39,928 nucleotides of DNA, taken from an uncultured Pseudanabaenaceae cyanobacterium. Its GTDB lineage: Bacteria; Cyanobacteriota; Cyanobacteriia; PCC-9006; JAAUQQ01. The notes beneath the pieces were generated by a model. It was given only the letters and a program-made list of their open reading frames with translations, did not search any database and had not been told where the DNA came from. The stretch is taken from NCBI GenBank assembly GCA_938017515.1, contig CALIJJ010000222.1, positions 1 through 39,928 of the forward strand, given 5' to 3'. The translations under genes and the position numbers were made by a program. Shown one piece after another: positions 1-8,732 of this stretch; the stretch's first letter is position 1, and the number at the start of each line of letters is the position of its first letter.

Positions 1-47
1 CAGCGCCAAGAGACATTTTATCGATAGCAGCGAGGGTAACGGTCACT

Positions 48-749
48 GTGACTATGAGTCAGAGTTCCAATCTCAAAGTAAACGTTCCATCTACCACCCA
101 GTCCGTTAGGACTAGCATCCCCTTAGGCCGTCCGTTTTCCCTACACCCCTCTAGCCAGAGTGGACTCAAACGTTTCATTGACGTAATGGGTGCCCTGGTT
201 GGCCTTGGCATCACCGCATTACTCTTGCCTTGGATTGCCCTGGCGATTCGCCTTGAAAGCAAAGGACCCATTTTTTACAGTCAGATGCGCTGTGGATTGA
301 ATGGCAAGCCCTTCCGCATTTGGAAATTCCGCTCCATGATCCAGGATGCGGACCGCCTCCAGCACCTCGTCAATAACCAAGCGAAAGGCAATATTTTCAA
401 GAGTGACTGCGACCCTCGCGTCACACGAACGGGGCATTTCCTCCGCAAAACGAGCCTGGATGAATTCCCACAGTTCTTCAATGTCCTTCTTGGCCAAATG
501 AGTCTTGTGGGAACCCGCCCGCCCACCGTCAGTGAGGTGATGCAATACGAGCCCCACCATTGGAAACGACTCCAGGTCAAGCCCGGAATTACCGGCGAGT
601 GGCAGGTGAATGGTCGTTCTGCCGTGTCAGATTTTGAAGAGGTTGTTGCGTTTGATTTGGCCTATCAGGATAAATGGTCCATTAGCTATGACATGCTATT
701 GATCATAAAAACCTTCACTGTAGTCCTCAGCCGCCGTGGCGCTTATTAA
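48..749 (+). CDS. Exopolysaccharide-initiating sugar-1-phosphate transferase (ExoY/WcaJ family)
   Basis: The family moves a hexose-1-phosphate from a nucleotide sugar onto undecaprenyl phosphate at the inner face of the plasma membrane, the first step of Wzx/Wzy polysaccharide assembly. Seen: one hydrophobic segment (about residues 43-66) interrupted by a proline (LPW at 60-62), as in monotopic members with a re-entrant helix; KFRSM (93-97); the catalytic acidic pair in SLDEFPQ (D138, E139); GQMSLVGTRPP (149-159); and KPGITGEWQVNGRS (178-191). At 233 aa it is the short ExoY form without the extra membrane helices of WcaJ/WbaP. The start is GTG at 48, with GAGGG at 32-36 upstream; ATG at 54 is the alternative. 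Its end overlaps pgsA. Inference: it may start the polymer built by the 24-34 kb cluster, although it is far from it. Confidence 0.93.
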   Translation: MTMSQSSNLKVNVPSTTQSVRTSIPLGRPFSLHPSSQSGLKRFIDVMGALVGLGITALLLPWIALAIRLESKGPIFYSQMRCGLNGKPFRIWKFRSMIQDADRLQHLVNNQAKGNIFKSDCDPRVTRTGHFLRKTSLDEFPQFFNVLLGQMSLVGTRPPTVSEVMQYEPHHWKRLQVKPGITGEWQVNGRSAVSDFEEVVAFDLAYQDKWSISYDMLLIIKTFTVVLSRRGAY

Positions 750-1269
750 ATCCATCACCCTCCCCACCTGGATTACCCTATCCCGTCTGGTGGGCATACC
801 CTTCATCATCTATGGCCTCCAGCCTAATGTGAGTTTTTCACGCTGGTGGCCTGTTTTGTTTTTTGTGATTATTGCAGCCACAGATTGGCTCGACGGTTAT
901 TTAGCCCGGCGACTGAATCAGGTGACGGACCTAGGCAAATTTTTAGACCCGCTGGTGGACAAGCTCATGGTGATGGGGCCATTGCTGAGTTTGGTATCCC
1001 TCGGAGAGGTGTCTGTTTGGGGCGTTTTTCTGATCTTGAGCCGAGAAATTGCCATCGCCGGATGGCGCGTCAGTCAGCCCAAGATTTCCGGGGCAAATAT
1101 CTGGGGCAAGCTCAAAACAGTGAGCCAAATTGTGGCGATCGCTGTGTTGATTGCGCCACTATCTAGCCAATTTGTTCCCCTCGCTCAAACACTCTTCTGG
1201 CTGTCCGTAGCCCTAACCCTGATCTCCGGAGCCCTTTATCTCAAACCATCCTCACCGGAAGCCTCCTAG
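736..1269 (+). CDS. pgsA: CDP-alcohol phosphatidyltransferase, probable CDP-diacylglycerol-glycerol-3-phosphate 3-phosphatidyltransferase
   Basis: Predicted to join CDP-diacylglycerol and glycerol-3-phosphate to give phosphatidylglycerophosphate, the committed step to phosphatidylglycerol, an essential thylakoid lipid. The full family signature D-x2-DG-x2-AR-x8-G-x3-D-x3-D is present as D50, D53-G54, A57-R58, G67, D71 and D75. Several hydrophobic helices follow, as expected for this membrane enzyme, and the 177 aa length is typical. It starts at a GTG inside the last codons of the upstream sugar transferase (14 bp overlap, different frame), which points to translational coupling. Specificity within the CDP-alcohol family (glycerol-3-phosphate versus another alcohol) is inferred from overall resemblance to PgsA, not proven by a residue. 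Confidence 0.87.
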   Translation: MALIKSITLPTWITLSRLVGIPFIIYGLQPNVSFSRWWPVLFFVIIAATDWLDGYLARRLNQVTDLGKFLDPLVDKLMVMGPLLSLVSLGEVSVWGVFLILSREIAIAGWRVSQPKISGANIWGKLKTVSQIVAIAVLIAPLSSQFVPLAQTLFWLSVALTLISGALYLKPSSPEAS

Positions 1270-1289
1270 GGCGAACGCTAAAGGTTCAA

Positions 1290-1328
1290 AAAAGCAGGGG
1301 GTCTTGTTCATCAAGACCCCCTGCTTTT
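1290..1328. terminator. Bidirectional rho-independent terminator between pgsA and bcsA
   Basis: A perfect 17-bp stem (arms 1290-1306 and 1312-1328) with a 5-nt loop. The arms carry A-rich and T-rich ends, so both strands give a GC-rich stem followed by a U tract. It separates the rightward pgsA unit from the leftward cellulose operon that ends at 1399. Confidence 0.9.
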
Positions 1329-1398
1329 TATCGCAATCCTATTGAGTTGTAGAGCAGTGATCAAACAAATACCACTCTAAAAATCTCTATCGTCTCAG

Positions 1399-3948
1399 CT
1401 ATTGCAATGTCCGCAAAAGATTACGAATCTTAGGTCGCTGACGATCCATCACCTGCTCAGGGAAGCTCAATTCCACTGCCATGGCATTTCCTCCGCTGCC
1501 CTTGATCTGCTCAACCTGAACCACCTGAGCCAACAGACGGCTGGGCATCGTTTCTTCTGCATCCTGACTCAGTAACAGACCCACCAAAGCCCCTGAATCT
1601 CCCATCATCTCAAGCTCACGGTTCGACGACGGCAGCTCAACTCGCAGGGAGCGACTGTTGATCTCCATCGCCACACCGCTGTAAAAATTGCCTTCCCAAT
1701 AGAGTTGCACGGCTGCTTGGACCTTCTTGCGCATGCGCTGACTGGTGGCAGGGCGCGCTGGCCGGAAGCTACGCATAATACTGGTGGCAATGAAACGGAA
1801 CGAGTCCAAGGGGCGATCCACATCCTGACGGTGCTGGGAATACCACTCCCAGACATCGGAATAGATGACGATGCTGAGAGCATCACGCTGGGCTGGCGTT
1901 AAGTCAACAAAGTCGATGGCCAAAATCGTCTGGTTTTCGCTACTGGGAACCGCTCGGACAATACGGCCATTGATAAACGCACGAGCCCCAAAATCCCCAC
2001 GCAACTCAAGCTCGACTTCATCGGGTAAATTAGGCCAGCTATCAAGACTGACCCGGCAGCCCGTTTCACTAATGTCTACGGTAGTCCCCGTCAGCGTCTG
2101 ATCCGGGCTATACAGCGTGGCAGGCAACTTGCGATCCAGACGGTGAGCCACTCGCAGCTGGGGCTGCTCAAAGGCAACGAGCAAAGCCGACACGAGCAAA
2201 ATCAAGTTAAACACTGCCCAGAAGGCATTGATCAGAACCGCCTCGGTATCCTCGGGACGCCGCACAAGCCACAGCGGCACCACCAAAAGTGCCGCAACGA
2301 CCAACACTGTAACGACCACCAGCGCCCGAGCAGATTCCCAGTCAAAGGTTCGCTTCGTTACCGAAACCCCCTTGTCCGTGACGTTGAAACTCCCCAAATT
2401 GGGATTGATCAGCGCCAGGAAAGTGACAATGCCAGCCTGAAAAGACATGGCAAACTCGTAGATTTCATTCCAGAAAGAGAATCGGACATTCTTATAGGGA
2501 ATGAAATTGGCATAGGTGGAAAGAATAATGTGAGGCAGCGCGTAGGCCAGGGTTTCCAAACCTAGACCTTTAATGGGGTTAATGCCAAAGAGAAGAAATA
2601 GGGTGGGGGCGATCGCGTACATCAAACGCGGAAACCCATAGAAAAAGTGAGATGTTGCACTGAAATAGCAAAGCCGCTGGGCCAAAGACAGCTTCAGCTT
2701 CAAATTAAAAAGCGGATTCTCCAGGCGCAAAATCTGGGCCATGCCCCGAGCCCAACGCACCTGCTGGCCCACGTAGGACGAGAACTTCTCCGGGGCCAAC
2801 CCCGCAATCATGATCTTGTCGTAATAAACCGACTCATACCCCAAGGAATGGAGTCGGAAAGAGGTGTGGCAATCCTCCGTGACCGTTTCCACGGCAATGC
2901 CACCCACCTGCAAAACATAGTCCCGGCGAATCACCGCTGCAGACCCACAGAAAAAGGCTGCATTCCAAAAGTCATTGCCCTTCTGAATGACCTTGTAAAA
3001 CAGCTCATTACCAACGGGAATGCGCCCCCCCGTGAGCAGGTTGCGCTCAAAGGGATCGGGGTTATAAAACCAGTGAGGCGTTTGCACAAGAGCAATTTTC
3101 TTATTGAAGAAAAAGCCCACGGTATGCTTCAAAAATTGTCGTGAGGGAATATGGTCACAATCCAGAATCAGGACCAGGTCTCCACTCGTCCGCTTGAGAG
3201 CCGTGTTGATATTGCCCGCCTTAGCATGGTCATTATTATCCCGGGTTAGCATTGTGCAGCCCAGCTCTTCACACATGAGCTGCAAGGCATTGCGACGAGC
3301 TCGGTACTTTTCAGCACGACCATCATCCAGGATATAGACTCGTTTTTTTTCCTCGGGGTAATCGATCGCCAAAGCACCAAGTGCTGTCTTGCGAACAATT
3401 TCAACATCCTCGTTATAGGTCGGAATATAGATATCGACCGACATCCATTGTTCCTTGGGAAAAGCAGCCAAGTCTACAGGCTTGCGCTCACGCAGTTTCA
3501 GCGTTTGAAAGTACGACAAAAACAGCGTCATGATGGCGTAGAGTTCCGCTGCGAAAAGCAGCAAACTGAACAAACCATCGACCCAGCTATCCAATTTCAG
3601 TGTGTAGGATGTGCGGTAATAGAGATACCGCAACGTCGTCATGGCACTGAGCCAGACAATAAAAAGGTGCAGGTACTCGCTGGCTTGCTTCTCATTTTGG
3701 CGCTGCTCAATCTGAACAATGCCCCAGCCGAGAAAGACCATAATGAGGCCCACGGCCCCCTGTTGCCACACCGTCACTGGCGTGACAATCAGGGGAACAG
3801 ACAGCACCATCAAAATCCCCAAAACCACCCACAAAAACGTTGAAGGAACACTGCCCAGCAAAGTTTCGATGCCACGGGGGAGACTATCAACCAGAACTTT
3901 AACAACACCAGAACGGGGAGTTCGTGGGGAAGGATCGTAGGAATTCAT
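1399..3948 (-). CDS. bcsA: Cellulose synthase catalytic subunit BcsA (GT2 with PilZ domain)
   Basis: Processive inner-membrane glycosyltransferase that polymerises UDP-glucose into beta-1,4-glucan and threads it through its own membrane channel. Seen in order: N-terminal membrane helices (about 37-58, 65-80, 92-110, 122-148); GT-A domain with DDG (208-210), DCD (263-265), FFCGSAA (332-338), TED (357-359) and QQVRW (395-399); further helices (about 430-590); then a PilZ domain with RVAHR (599-603, the RxxxR motif) and DISETG (625-630, D/NxSxxG), the two elements that bind cyclic di-GMP. Residues 740-830 look like a second, degenerate PilZ-like unit. At 849 aa it is close to enterobacterial BcsA. 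It is the last gene of the operon, 3 bp after bcsB, with GGAGGA at 3966-3961. The intact PilZ motifs predict activation by c-di-GMP. The CslA/GT2 glucan synthases of other cyanobacteria are the alternative, but adjacent BcsB argues for true BcsA. Confidence 0.96.
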   Translation of the reverse strand: MNSYDPSPRTPRSGVVKVLVDSLPRGIETLLGSVPSTFLWVVLGILMVLSVPLIVTPVTVWQQGAVGLIMVFLGWGIVQIEQRQNEKQASEYLHLFIVWLSAMTTLRYLYYRTSYTLKLDSWVDGLFSLLLFAAELYAIMTLFLSYFQTLKLRERKPVDLAAFPKEQWMSVDIYIPTYNEDVEIVRKTALGALAIDYPEEKKRVYILDDGRAEKYRARRNALQLMCEELGCTMLTRDNNDHAKAGNINTALKRTSGDLVLILDCDHIPSRQFLKHTVGFFFNKKIALVQTPHWFYNPDPFERNLLTGGRIPVGNELFYKVIQKGNDFWNAAFFCGSAAVIRRDYVLQVGGIAVETVTEDCHTSFRLHSLGYESVYYDKIMIAGLAPEKFSSYVGQQVRWARGMAQILRLENPLFNLKLKLSLAQRLCYFSATSHFFYGFPRLMYAIAPTLFLLFGINPIKGLGLETLAYALPHIILSTYANFIPYKNVRFSFWNEIYEFAMSFQAGIVTFLALINPNLGSFNVTDKGVSVTKRTFDWESARALVVVTVLVVAALLVVPLWLVRRPEDTEAVLINAFWAVFNLILLVSALLVAFEQPQLRVAHRLDRKLPATLYSPDQTLTGTTVDISETGCRVSLDSWPNLPDEVELELRGDFGARAFINGRIVRAVPSSENQTILAIDFVDLTPAQRDALSIVIYSDVWEWYSQHRQDVDRPLDSFRFIATSIMRSFRPARPATSQRMRKKVQAAVQLYWEGNFYSGVAMEINSRSLRVELPSSNRELEMMGDSGALVGLLLSQDAEETMPSRLLAQVVQVEQIKGSGGNAMAVELSFPEQVMDRQRPKIRNLLRTLQ

Positions 3949-3951
3949 GGC

Positions 3952-6591
3952 TTACTTCGATCCTCCGTCAACGCGCTTCAGAGAAATTTGAGAAATGCCG
4001 TACATAAGCAATGCCAGGGAAACAATGGCCGTCGGCAGAACAAACCAGCGTTCCTGGATAAAGCGAGAAGCTTTACTTAGGACACTGACATCCTCAATAC
4101 GACGAGTCTTACTCTCTTTCAGAATCTCAAATTCATAGGCTTTAGGATCGTAGGGAGAGGGATTGGCGGAATTAGCGCTGACCAACACCGTATCGCCGTC
4201 AAGTTGGAAAAACCAAGTGTCATTTTCAATCACCTGCTGAATGGTCTTCAGACCACTATCTTCCTCTGCCGTTAGGGCCAAAACAACCCGATTCTTATTC
4301 CAGGGAGAAATGACTTGCTTAATGATCCCTTGGCGATCAGACAACATCTGGAGGGTTGTGCCTCCGGACTGGCGCAAGGAAGCCTGGCTCAGGGAAAGGC
4401 TTCCCGTCTCAAGCACCTCTTGGAGCGGGAAACGCTCACGCGTTCCCACCACCACCAAATGCTCTGACTCTTTCACATCATCGGGCAATGTTGCGGTGGT
4501 GTAGGCCTCAAGCTGAATGTCGTCGGAATCACTCATGCGACCCAAGCGCTCACTCACTTCCAACAGCGTGGTCAAAACAGCAGGACTCGCCTGGTCTGGC
4601 ACAACCAAAGTTGTGCTGGACAAATCCTGAGGGGCGGCAAAGGGATAACCCACTTGAGCCAACTTCAGGTCCGGCAGTGTCACCGACGTTTCCCGCTTGA
4701 GCTGGAAGGAGGTTTCCCGATGCAGCGTCGCCCAAAGCTGTCGATCGGTCACCACGCCACAGTCTGCACTGCCTCGAGGATTGAGATTAAAGCCAATGCG
4801 TAGCTTGGAATCAGGCTTGATCAGTTCCTCAGGCAGCGTCACATCAAAGCGGGCATTGGTTTCTCCTTTGACATTGGTAAGCCGCTCACCGGCGATCGCC
4901 ACATCATCGATGGAAACCTCCACGGTCGAGGTGCGAGGATCCACCTGAGGTCCATAGCTGTAAACCAGCTCCATGGTGTTCCCCCGCAGGAAGCGATCAT
5001 CAGGCAACGCCCGGAAATCGATCTCAATGGAAGGCGTGGAAGACGTGCGAACCGTGACATCTTCAAAAGCGTTGCCATCTAGTTGCTTGAGGGTGCTCAG
5101 GCGAAACTCGTCTTCTAGCGGCAGGTGACCGGGCCACTCGCGTAATTCCGGTGTTTGTGGCTCAGACACGTCCGTCACGACATGCCCCTGTCCCGTCGCC
5201 AACTGGATACCCCCCCCGTCCTGGAGCGCACGCACTGCCTTCTGTACTCCCTCGGGGCCATTGCCTGTGGCCACTAGGACTGGATTGACGTTGTCATTCA
5301 GCGTTGTCAGCATCAAGACACCCACGCTGGCCGGGAAAGCCTTACCCTCACCATCGAGGACTTTGCCTTTTTCCACTTTGAACGGCAGCTGCTTGAGAGA
5401 GGAGATGGCCGCCTGCTCCTCGGGCGTACCCACCACCACCAGGCCTTCATTCCATTCCAAAGCTGCTGCATCACTCACAAAACGGGACTTGAGCGGGCGA
5501 AGCTTGGCTCGCCGTCCCATGTTGGCGTGGAAGCGTGAAATTGCAGTTAGCCAGTTTTTGTCGGTACGACTGGGTAAGGCATAGGCTAAGCGATTGGCAT
5601 CAAGGGCTAGCTCATCAAAGAAGGGATAGGGATAGTTATCAAAGGCCAGCGGAACGGCCTTGGGCTGATAATCCATAATCAGCTTGGAGTCCGGCAGGAT
5701 CTCAGTCCATAGCGCCGGATCCGCTGGGTTGGAGCAGCTTTTATCATTATTTTGCTGCGCCACTAGGACAATTTCGTTATAGTCCTGGATCAGACTCGGT
5801 GGAATATCCACCAGCACTTCACCAATCGCTGATTTCTTCTGATTCAGCGGTACGCTTCCCACACTGGTACCGTTGACACGCACTGTCAGATTTGAGCGGT
5901 CGGCCAGCAGGGCCGGTGAGTGTTGATAGCGAATGAGAGCCTGAACGGACTGCATGTCCCATGCCGTGGGGCGGTTAAAGCCCAAACGGCGTTCGGAGTA
6001 AACCCCCCGCAGACGCAGGCTATTCCCAACGACAGGACTGCGGTTAAATTCCAAAATGTAGCGACTATCAGGTCCCACATCCTTAGCCGTCTCCTCGCTC
6101 TGCTTCTCTGTCGCCTGAGCTGATGGAGTGGACGTTTCTGGGGGCTCAGCCTCTTCTACAGCCACGGGTGCCGCCACGGGTGCTGCGACCGGAGCAGGGC
6201 GGGGTGCCGGTGCTGGACGGGCCGGAGGTACATAGGCTGGCTCAGGCGCGGGGCGGACCGGAGGTACGTAGGCCGGTTCAGGTGCGGGCCGGGCAATGGG
6301 TGCGGGACGAGGCGCGGGGCGCGGGGCGGGGCGATAGACCGGGGCCGGAGGCGGCGCACTCGGCAACGCATACTCCTTAATCAGAGCATCTTCTTGAGAT
6401 TCCAGATCTTCACCCTGGGCGATCGCAGCTGGCATAAGCAAGAGCGGCAGCAACGGTGATGCCGCAAGACCTGCGACACCCACCAGTAGCAAGCAACGCT
6501 GCAACCAAGAGGCCTGAAGAAATAGAGGGTGCCTGAGTGGACCGTGCTGGGGATTTACCGGCAAAGGGGGCCGATGGGGAGGGCGCTTCAT
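3952..6591 (-). CDS. bcsB: Cellulose synthase periplasmic subunit BcsB
   Basis: BcsB is the periplasmic, membrane-anchored partner of BcsA that guides the nascent glucan and is needed for synthase activity. Seen: a positively charged N-terminal tail (1-30), one long hydrophobic segment (about 31-58) ending in AIAQ that fits a signal peptide, a Pro/Ala-rich linker with repeated RPAP and EPAYVPP blocks (about 82-145), then the BcsB fold. The hallmark C-x-N-P-x-D-P-x-LWT-x-I stretch is at about 286-298. A C-terminal transmembrane anchor (about 850-870) precedes KRVDGGSK. It has 879 aa versus about 780 in E. coli; the excess is mostly the Pro-rich linker. It lies 3 bp before bcsA. The start has no clear ribosome-binding site, and an internal start nearer the hydrophobic segment was not found. 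Confidence 0.94.
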   Translation of the reverse strand: MKRPPHRPPLPVNPQHGPLRHPLFLQASWLQRCLLLVGVAGLAASPLLPLLLMPAAIAQGEDLESQEDALIKEYALPSAPPPAPVYRPAPRPAPRPAPIARPAPEPAYVPPVRPAPEPAYVPPARPAPAPRPAPVAAPVAAPVAVEEAEPPETSTPSAQATEKQSEETAKDVGPDSRYILEFNRSPVVGNSLRLRGVYSERRLGFNRPTAWDMQSVQALIRYQHSPALLADRSNLTVRVNGTSVGSVPLNQKKSAIGEVLVDIPPSLIQDYNEIVLVAQQNNDKSCSNPADPALWTEILPDSKLIMDYQPKAVPLAFDNYPYPFFDELALDANRLAYALPSRTDKNWLTAISRFHANMGRRAKLRPLKSRFVSDAAALEWNEGLVVVGTPEEQAAISSLKQLPFKVEKGKVLDGEGKAFPASVGVLMLTTLNDNVNPVLVATGNGPEGVQKAVRALQDGGGIQLATGQGHVVTDVSEPQTPELREWPGHLPLEDEFRLSTLKQLDGNAFEDVTVRTSSTPSIEIDFRALPDDRFLRGNTMELVYSYGPQVDPRTSTVEVSIDDVAIAGERLTNVKGETNARFDVTLPEELIKPDSKLRIGFNLNPRGSADCGVVTDRQLWATLHRETSFQLKRETSVTLPDLKLAQVGYPFAAPQDLSSTTLVVPDQASPAVLTTLLEVSERLGRMSDSDDIQLEAYTTATLPDDVKESEHLVVVGTRERFPLQEVLETGSLSLSQASLRQSGGTTLQMLSDRQGIIKQVISPWNKNRVVLALTAEEDSGLKTIQQVIENDTWFFQLDGDTVLVSANSANPSPYDPKAYEFEILKESKTRRIEDVSVLSKASRFIQERWFVLPTAIVSLALLMYGISQISLKRVDGGSK
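3961..3966 (-). promoter_or_regulatory. Ribosome-binding site of bcsA inside the end of bcsB
   Basis: On the minus strand GGAGGA lies 12 nt before the bcsA ATG and forms two of the last codons of bcsB. It is one of the few clear Shine-Dalgarno sites in the operon and suggests that BcsA translation is coupled to BcsB. Confidence 0.6.
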
Positions 6592-7030
6592 AGACTAAGA
6601 GAATCCCGAAGGGTGCATCGAAGGGAAGGAGAATGGCTGAAGGGGCCATATACATCAAGATTCCCAAATGCAACTTAGGGTGCTGCACCGGGAAGCAAGG
6701 ATTAGCTGAATATAGAGACCTGATGATTAGATTTAGACTTTGCCCTAGAACGGTCTACGGGCAAACACTGAAATTGCCGATTTTTCTGTATACAAAGTCT
6801 AGTGATTCACACTGGAATCGTAAGAACAAAACAATAAGCCGAACTAAAAAATACCAGACAGCAACCCGAACTAAGCTGTGATCTGATGCTGCCTATCAAA
6901 ATTTCAACTCGGATTTGAGCTTGGCTTTAAATCCTTCAATGTACGAAATACTCATTAAGGCAATGACAGAATCACTGAATAGCAGTATCCCGACTAAAAA
7001 TTGCCCATGAAGCTTGATCGTCAGGAAACG
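6592..7030. other. Intergenic stretch between the GH8 gene and bcsB
   Basis: About 440 bp, visibly richer in A+T than the flanking genes. It is the longest gap inside the cellulose operon and could hold a promoter giving bcsB and bcsA extra transcription, but I see no convincing -35/-10 pair and no strong terminator. A weak inverted pair (GGATTT at 6911, AAATCC at 6929) is the only symmetry noted. An 82-codon open frame on the + strand (6633-6881) has no recognisable features and is not annotated. Confidence 0.4.
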
Positions 7031-8557
7031 CTAGGGTTGCAACAGTCGGGGAGGCAAAGATTTCATAGGGAAAAGACCTAGCCAAGCTAAATTTTGACTG
7101 TAGTAAGCAGAGGCATCATCCCAGATGCCATCTTGGTAGCTCGGAAATAATTTTTTCTGAAAGATAGATTGGGCAACTGGCGGATCAAGATGCTGGAAGG
7201 CAGCATAAAGCATGCCGTACTGGGATGTCGCTTCATAATCAACAGTGGGCTTACCCGTTAGGCTCATTTGGGCAGGAATCGATTGCTGCGATCGCCACTG
7301 CTGAGACAAATACACGAGATTGTTCTGCAAAAATCGTTCTGCTGCAGGCGCTTCAAACCACACGGCATCCAGGGCCACACGCCACCAAACCCGATAGGCA
7401 TCGAAGGCATAGTGACTGACGATATTTTCACTACCATCTGCCTCTGTACCATCCAGGAGTTGTAGCGCCTGAGTCTCCCGATCCAGAGCAACCCAGTCGC
7501 TAGGCAATGCAGCGGCGGAGAGAGCCACGGCCTTATCCAAAACCTCATAGCTAGAATCGGCGAGGGTTGTCCAATCTCGCTCTGGGTCCACCTGGGCAAA
7601 TAATCGAAACGCATAGGGGGCGTAGTAAGAAGGATTGAGGATGAGGCGCTCATCCTTCTCAAAGGCTGCCTTTGGACCTGGCAGTAGATAACGCGTTTCT
7701 CCCACAGTGGTGGTGGAGAAGTCCCAAATATCTTTGAGCTTCGTCTGGGCAAGCGCCAGGTAAGCAGGCTCATTCCAGCGACGTGATGCCAGGATTAAGG
7801 CCGTGGCTGCATCAATATCCGCATCAACCGCAAAGTTGCCATCGATAATTCCCCAAACTGGCCCCGACGTCGGTGATATTCCACCGGCGCTCGGTTGATT
7901 TTCTAGCGATGGCTTTTCTGGCGATGGCTCTTCTAGTAATGACTTTTCGAGTGATGGATTCGGGGGAGATTGTTCTTCAACCGATTGAGTTTGAACAAGC
8001 TCCTCCTGGAGGAGCGCACTCTGCGCCGAGCTATCTGCTCCCTTCAGCTCCGTGCCTTGCACCCCCCACTTCCAGGCCCAAAGGGTCTCTCCAGGCATAT
8101 CACCACCGGGGCTATTACGGCGCTGGAGATTGTCCTCTCCCCATTTCAGCGTTTTTGCAAAGGTGTCTGGATCATCGATCAGCACCGCCCGCAGCATGGC
8201 ATAGGCCTGACTCTCGGAAGTAGAACGCCCTTCAGCCTCCCAATCGATAACGCGACCATCGGACTGAATGAACTGCTGCCGATAGGCCTGCCAACTTTCC
8301 AGCAGCAGCTCAGCACTGGCTTCTCGGGGCACATCTGGATCCAAGGCCAGTGGATCATCCGTAGAGAAGGGAGGGGAAGGGCTAGGACTAGGGCTAGAGG
8401 TATTCGGCCCCAGATCGGGGTCCGGATCCGGAACAGGACTCCGACATCCCGCCAGCAGCAGTAAGCCCAAGAGGCACAAAACCGGTGCTGTTCGAACCAG
8501 CCTAGATGCACTAGTCCAGGTTCTTTGCTTGGGGCGAAGAGCAGAAAAAAGGTTCAT
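7031..8557 (-). CDS. bcsZ: GH8 endo-beta-1,4-glucanase lipoprotein of the cellulose operon (BcsZ-like)
   Basis: GH8 enzymes cut beta-1,4-glucan by inversion; in bcs operons they trim or edit nascent cellulose. Numbering from the TTG at 8662: a lipobox LAGC (70-73) follows a hydrophobic run, so the protein should be lipid-anchored. GRSTSESQAYAMLRAV (145-160) matches the GH8 motif with proton donor E150, and GNFAVDADIDAATA (275-288) holds the conserved DAD (280-282). WAWKWG (195-200) normally leads straight into the DAD motif; here an insertion of about 65 residues rich in Ser, Glu, Leu and Pro lies between. I place the start at ATG 8557 (508 aa) because it puts a short n-region before the lipobox; TTG 8662 and ATG 8659 lie inside an inverted repeat and would give an unusually long leader. 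Soluble periplasmic BcsZ is the usual form, so the lipid anchor is a variation. Confidence 0.88.
   Translation of the reverse strand: MNLFSALRPKQRTWTSASRLVRTAPVLCLLGLLLLAGCRSPVPDPDPDLGPNTSSPSPSPSPPFSTDDPLALDPDVPREASAELLLESWQAYRQQFIQSDGRVIDWEAEGRSTSESQAYAMLRAVLIDDPDTFAKTLKWGEDNLQRRNSPGGDMPGETLWAWKWGVQGTELKGADSSAQSALLQEELVQTQSVEEQSPPNPSLEKSLLEEPSPEKPSLENQPSAGGISPTSGPVWGIIDGNFAVDADIDAATALILASRRWNEPAYLALAQTKLKDIWDFSTTTVGETRYLLPGPKAAFEKDERLILNPSYYAPYAFRLFAQVDPERDWTTLADSSYEVLDKAVALSAAALPSDWVALDRETQALQLLDGTEADGSENIVSHYAFDAYRVWWRVALDAVWFEAPAAERFLQNNLVYLSQQWRSQQSIPAQMSLTGKPTVDYEATSQYGMLYAAFQHLDPPVAQSIFQKKLFPSYQDGIWDDASAYYSQNLAWLGLFPMKSLPPRLLQP
7899..7958. repeat. Four 15-bp tandem repeats inside the GH8 gene
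   Basis: Units begin at 7899, 7914, 7929 and 7944, each a variant of TTTTCTAGCGATGGC. On the coding strand they give four 5-residue units (PSLEK, SLLEE, PSPEK, PSLEN), which make up the core of the insertion that separates two catalytic motifs. Frame is preserved. Confidence 0.9.
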
Positions 8558-8634
8558 TTCCCAGGACAAGCAATTGGAACGCGAGTTCTTACGACGATGG
8601 CACATGAATCGCCCCAGCGCAGTAAAGAAAGCAC

Positions 8635-8680
8635 ATCGATTAAACACCGAGTGGGTCATCAAGCCAGGTGTTTAATCGAT
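8635..8680. repeat. Perfect 14-bp inverted repeat between the TPR and GH8 genes
   Basis: Arms ATCGATTAAACACC (8635-8648) and GGTGTTTAATCGAT (8667-8680) with an 18-nt loop. It lies in the 175-bp gap of the operon (if GH8 starts at 8557) and would fold in the transcript. A CTTTCTTT stretch follows on the minus strand, so partial termination, an RNA-processing site or a protein-binding palindrome are all possible. Confidence 0.85.
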
Positions 8681-8732
8681 ATTTCCAGTGACGTTTGCTC
8701 ACGCCATAGGTTTCTAAGGGGTTGATGAGGCC

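Noticed and set aside
6633..6881. 82-codon + strand open frame between the GH8 gene and bcsB
   Set aside because: No ribosome-binding site, no motif, low-complexity codon use; likely chance.
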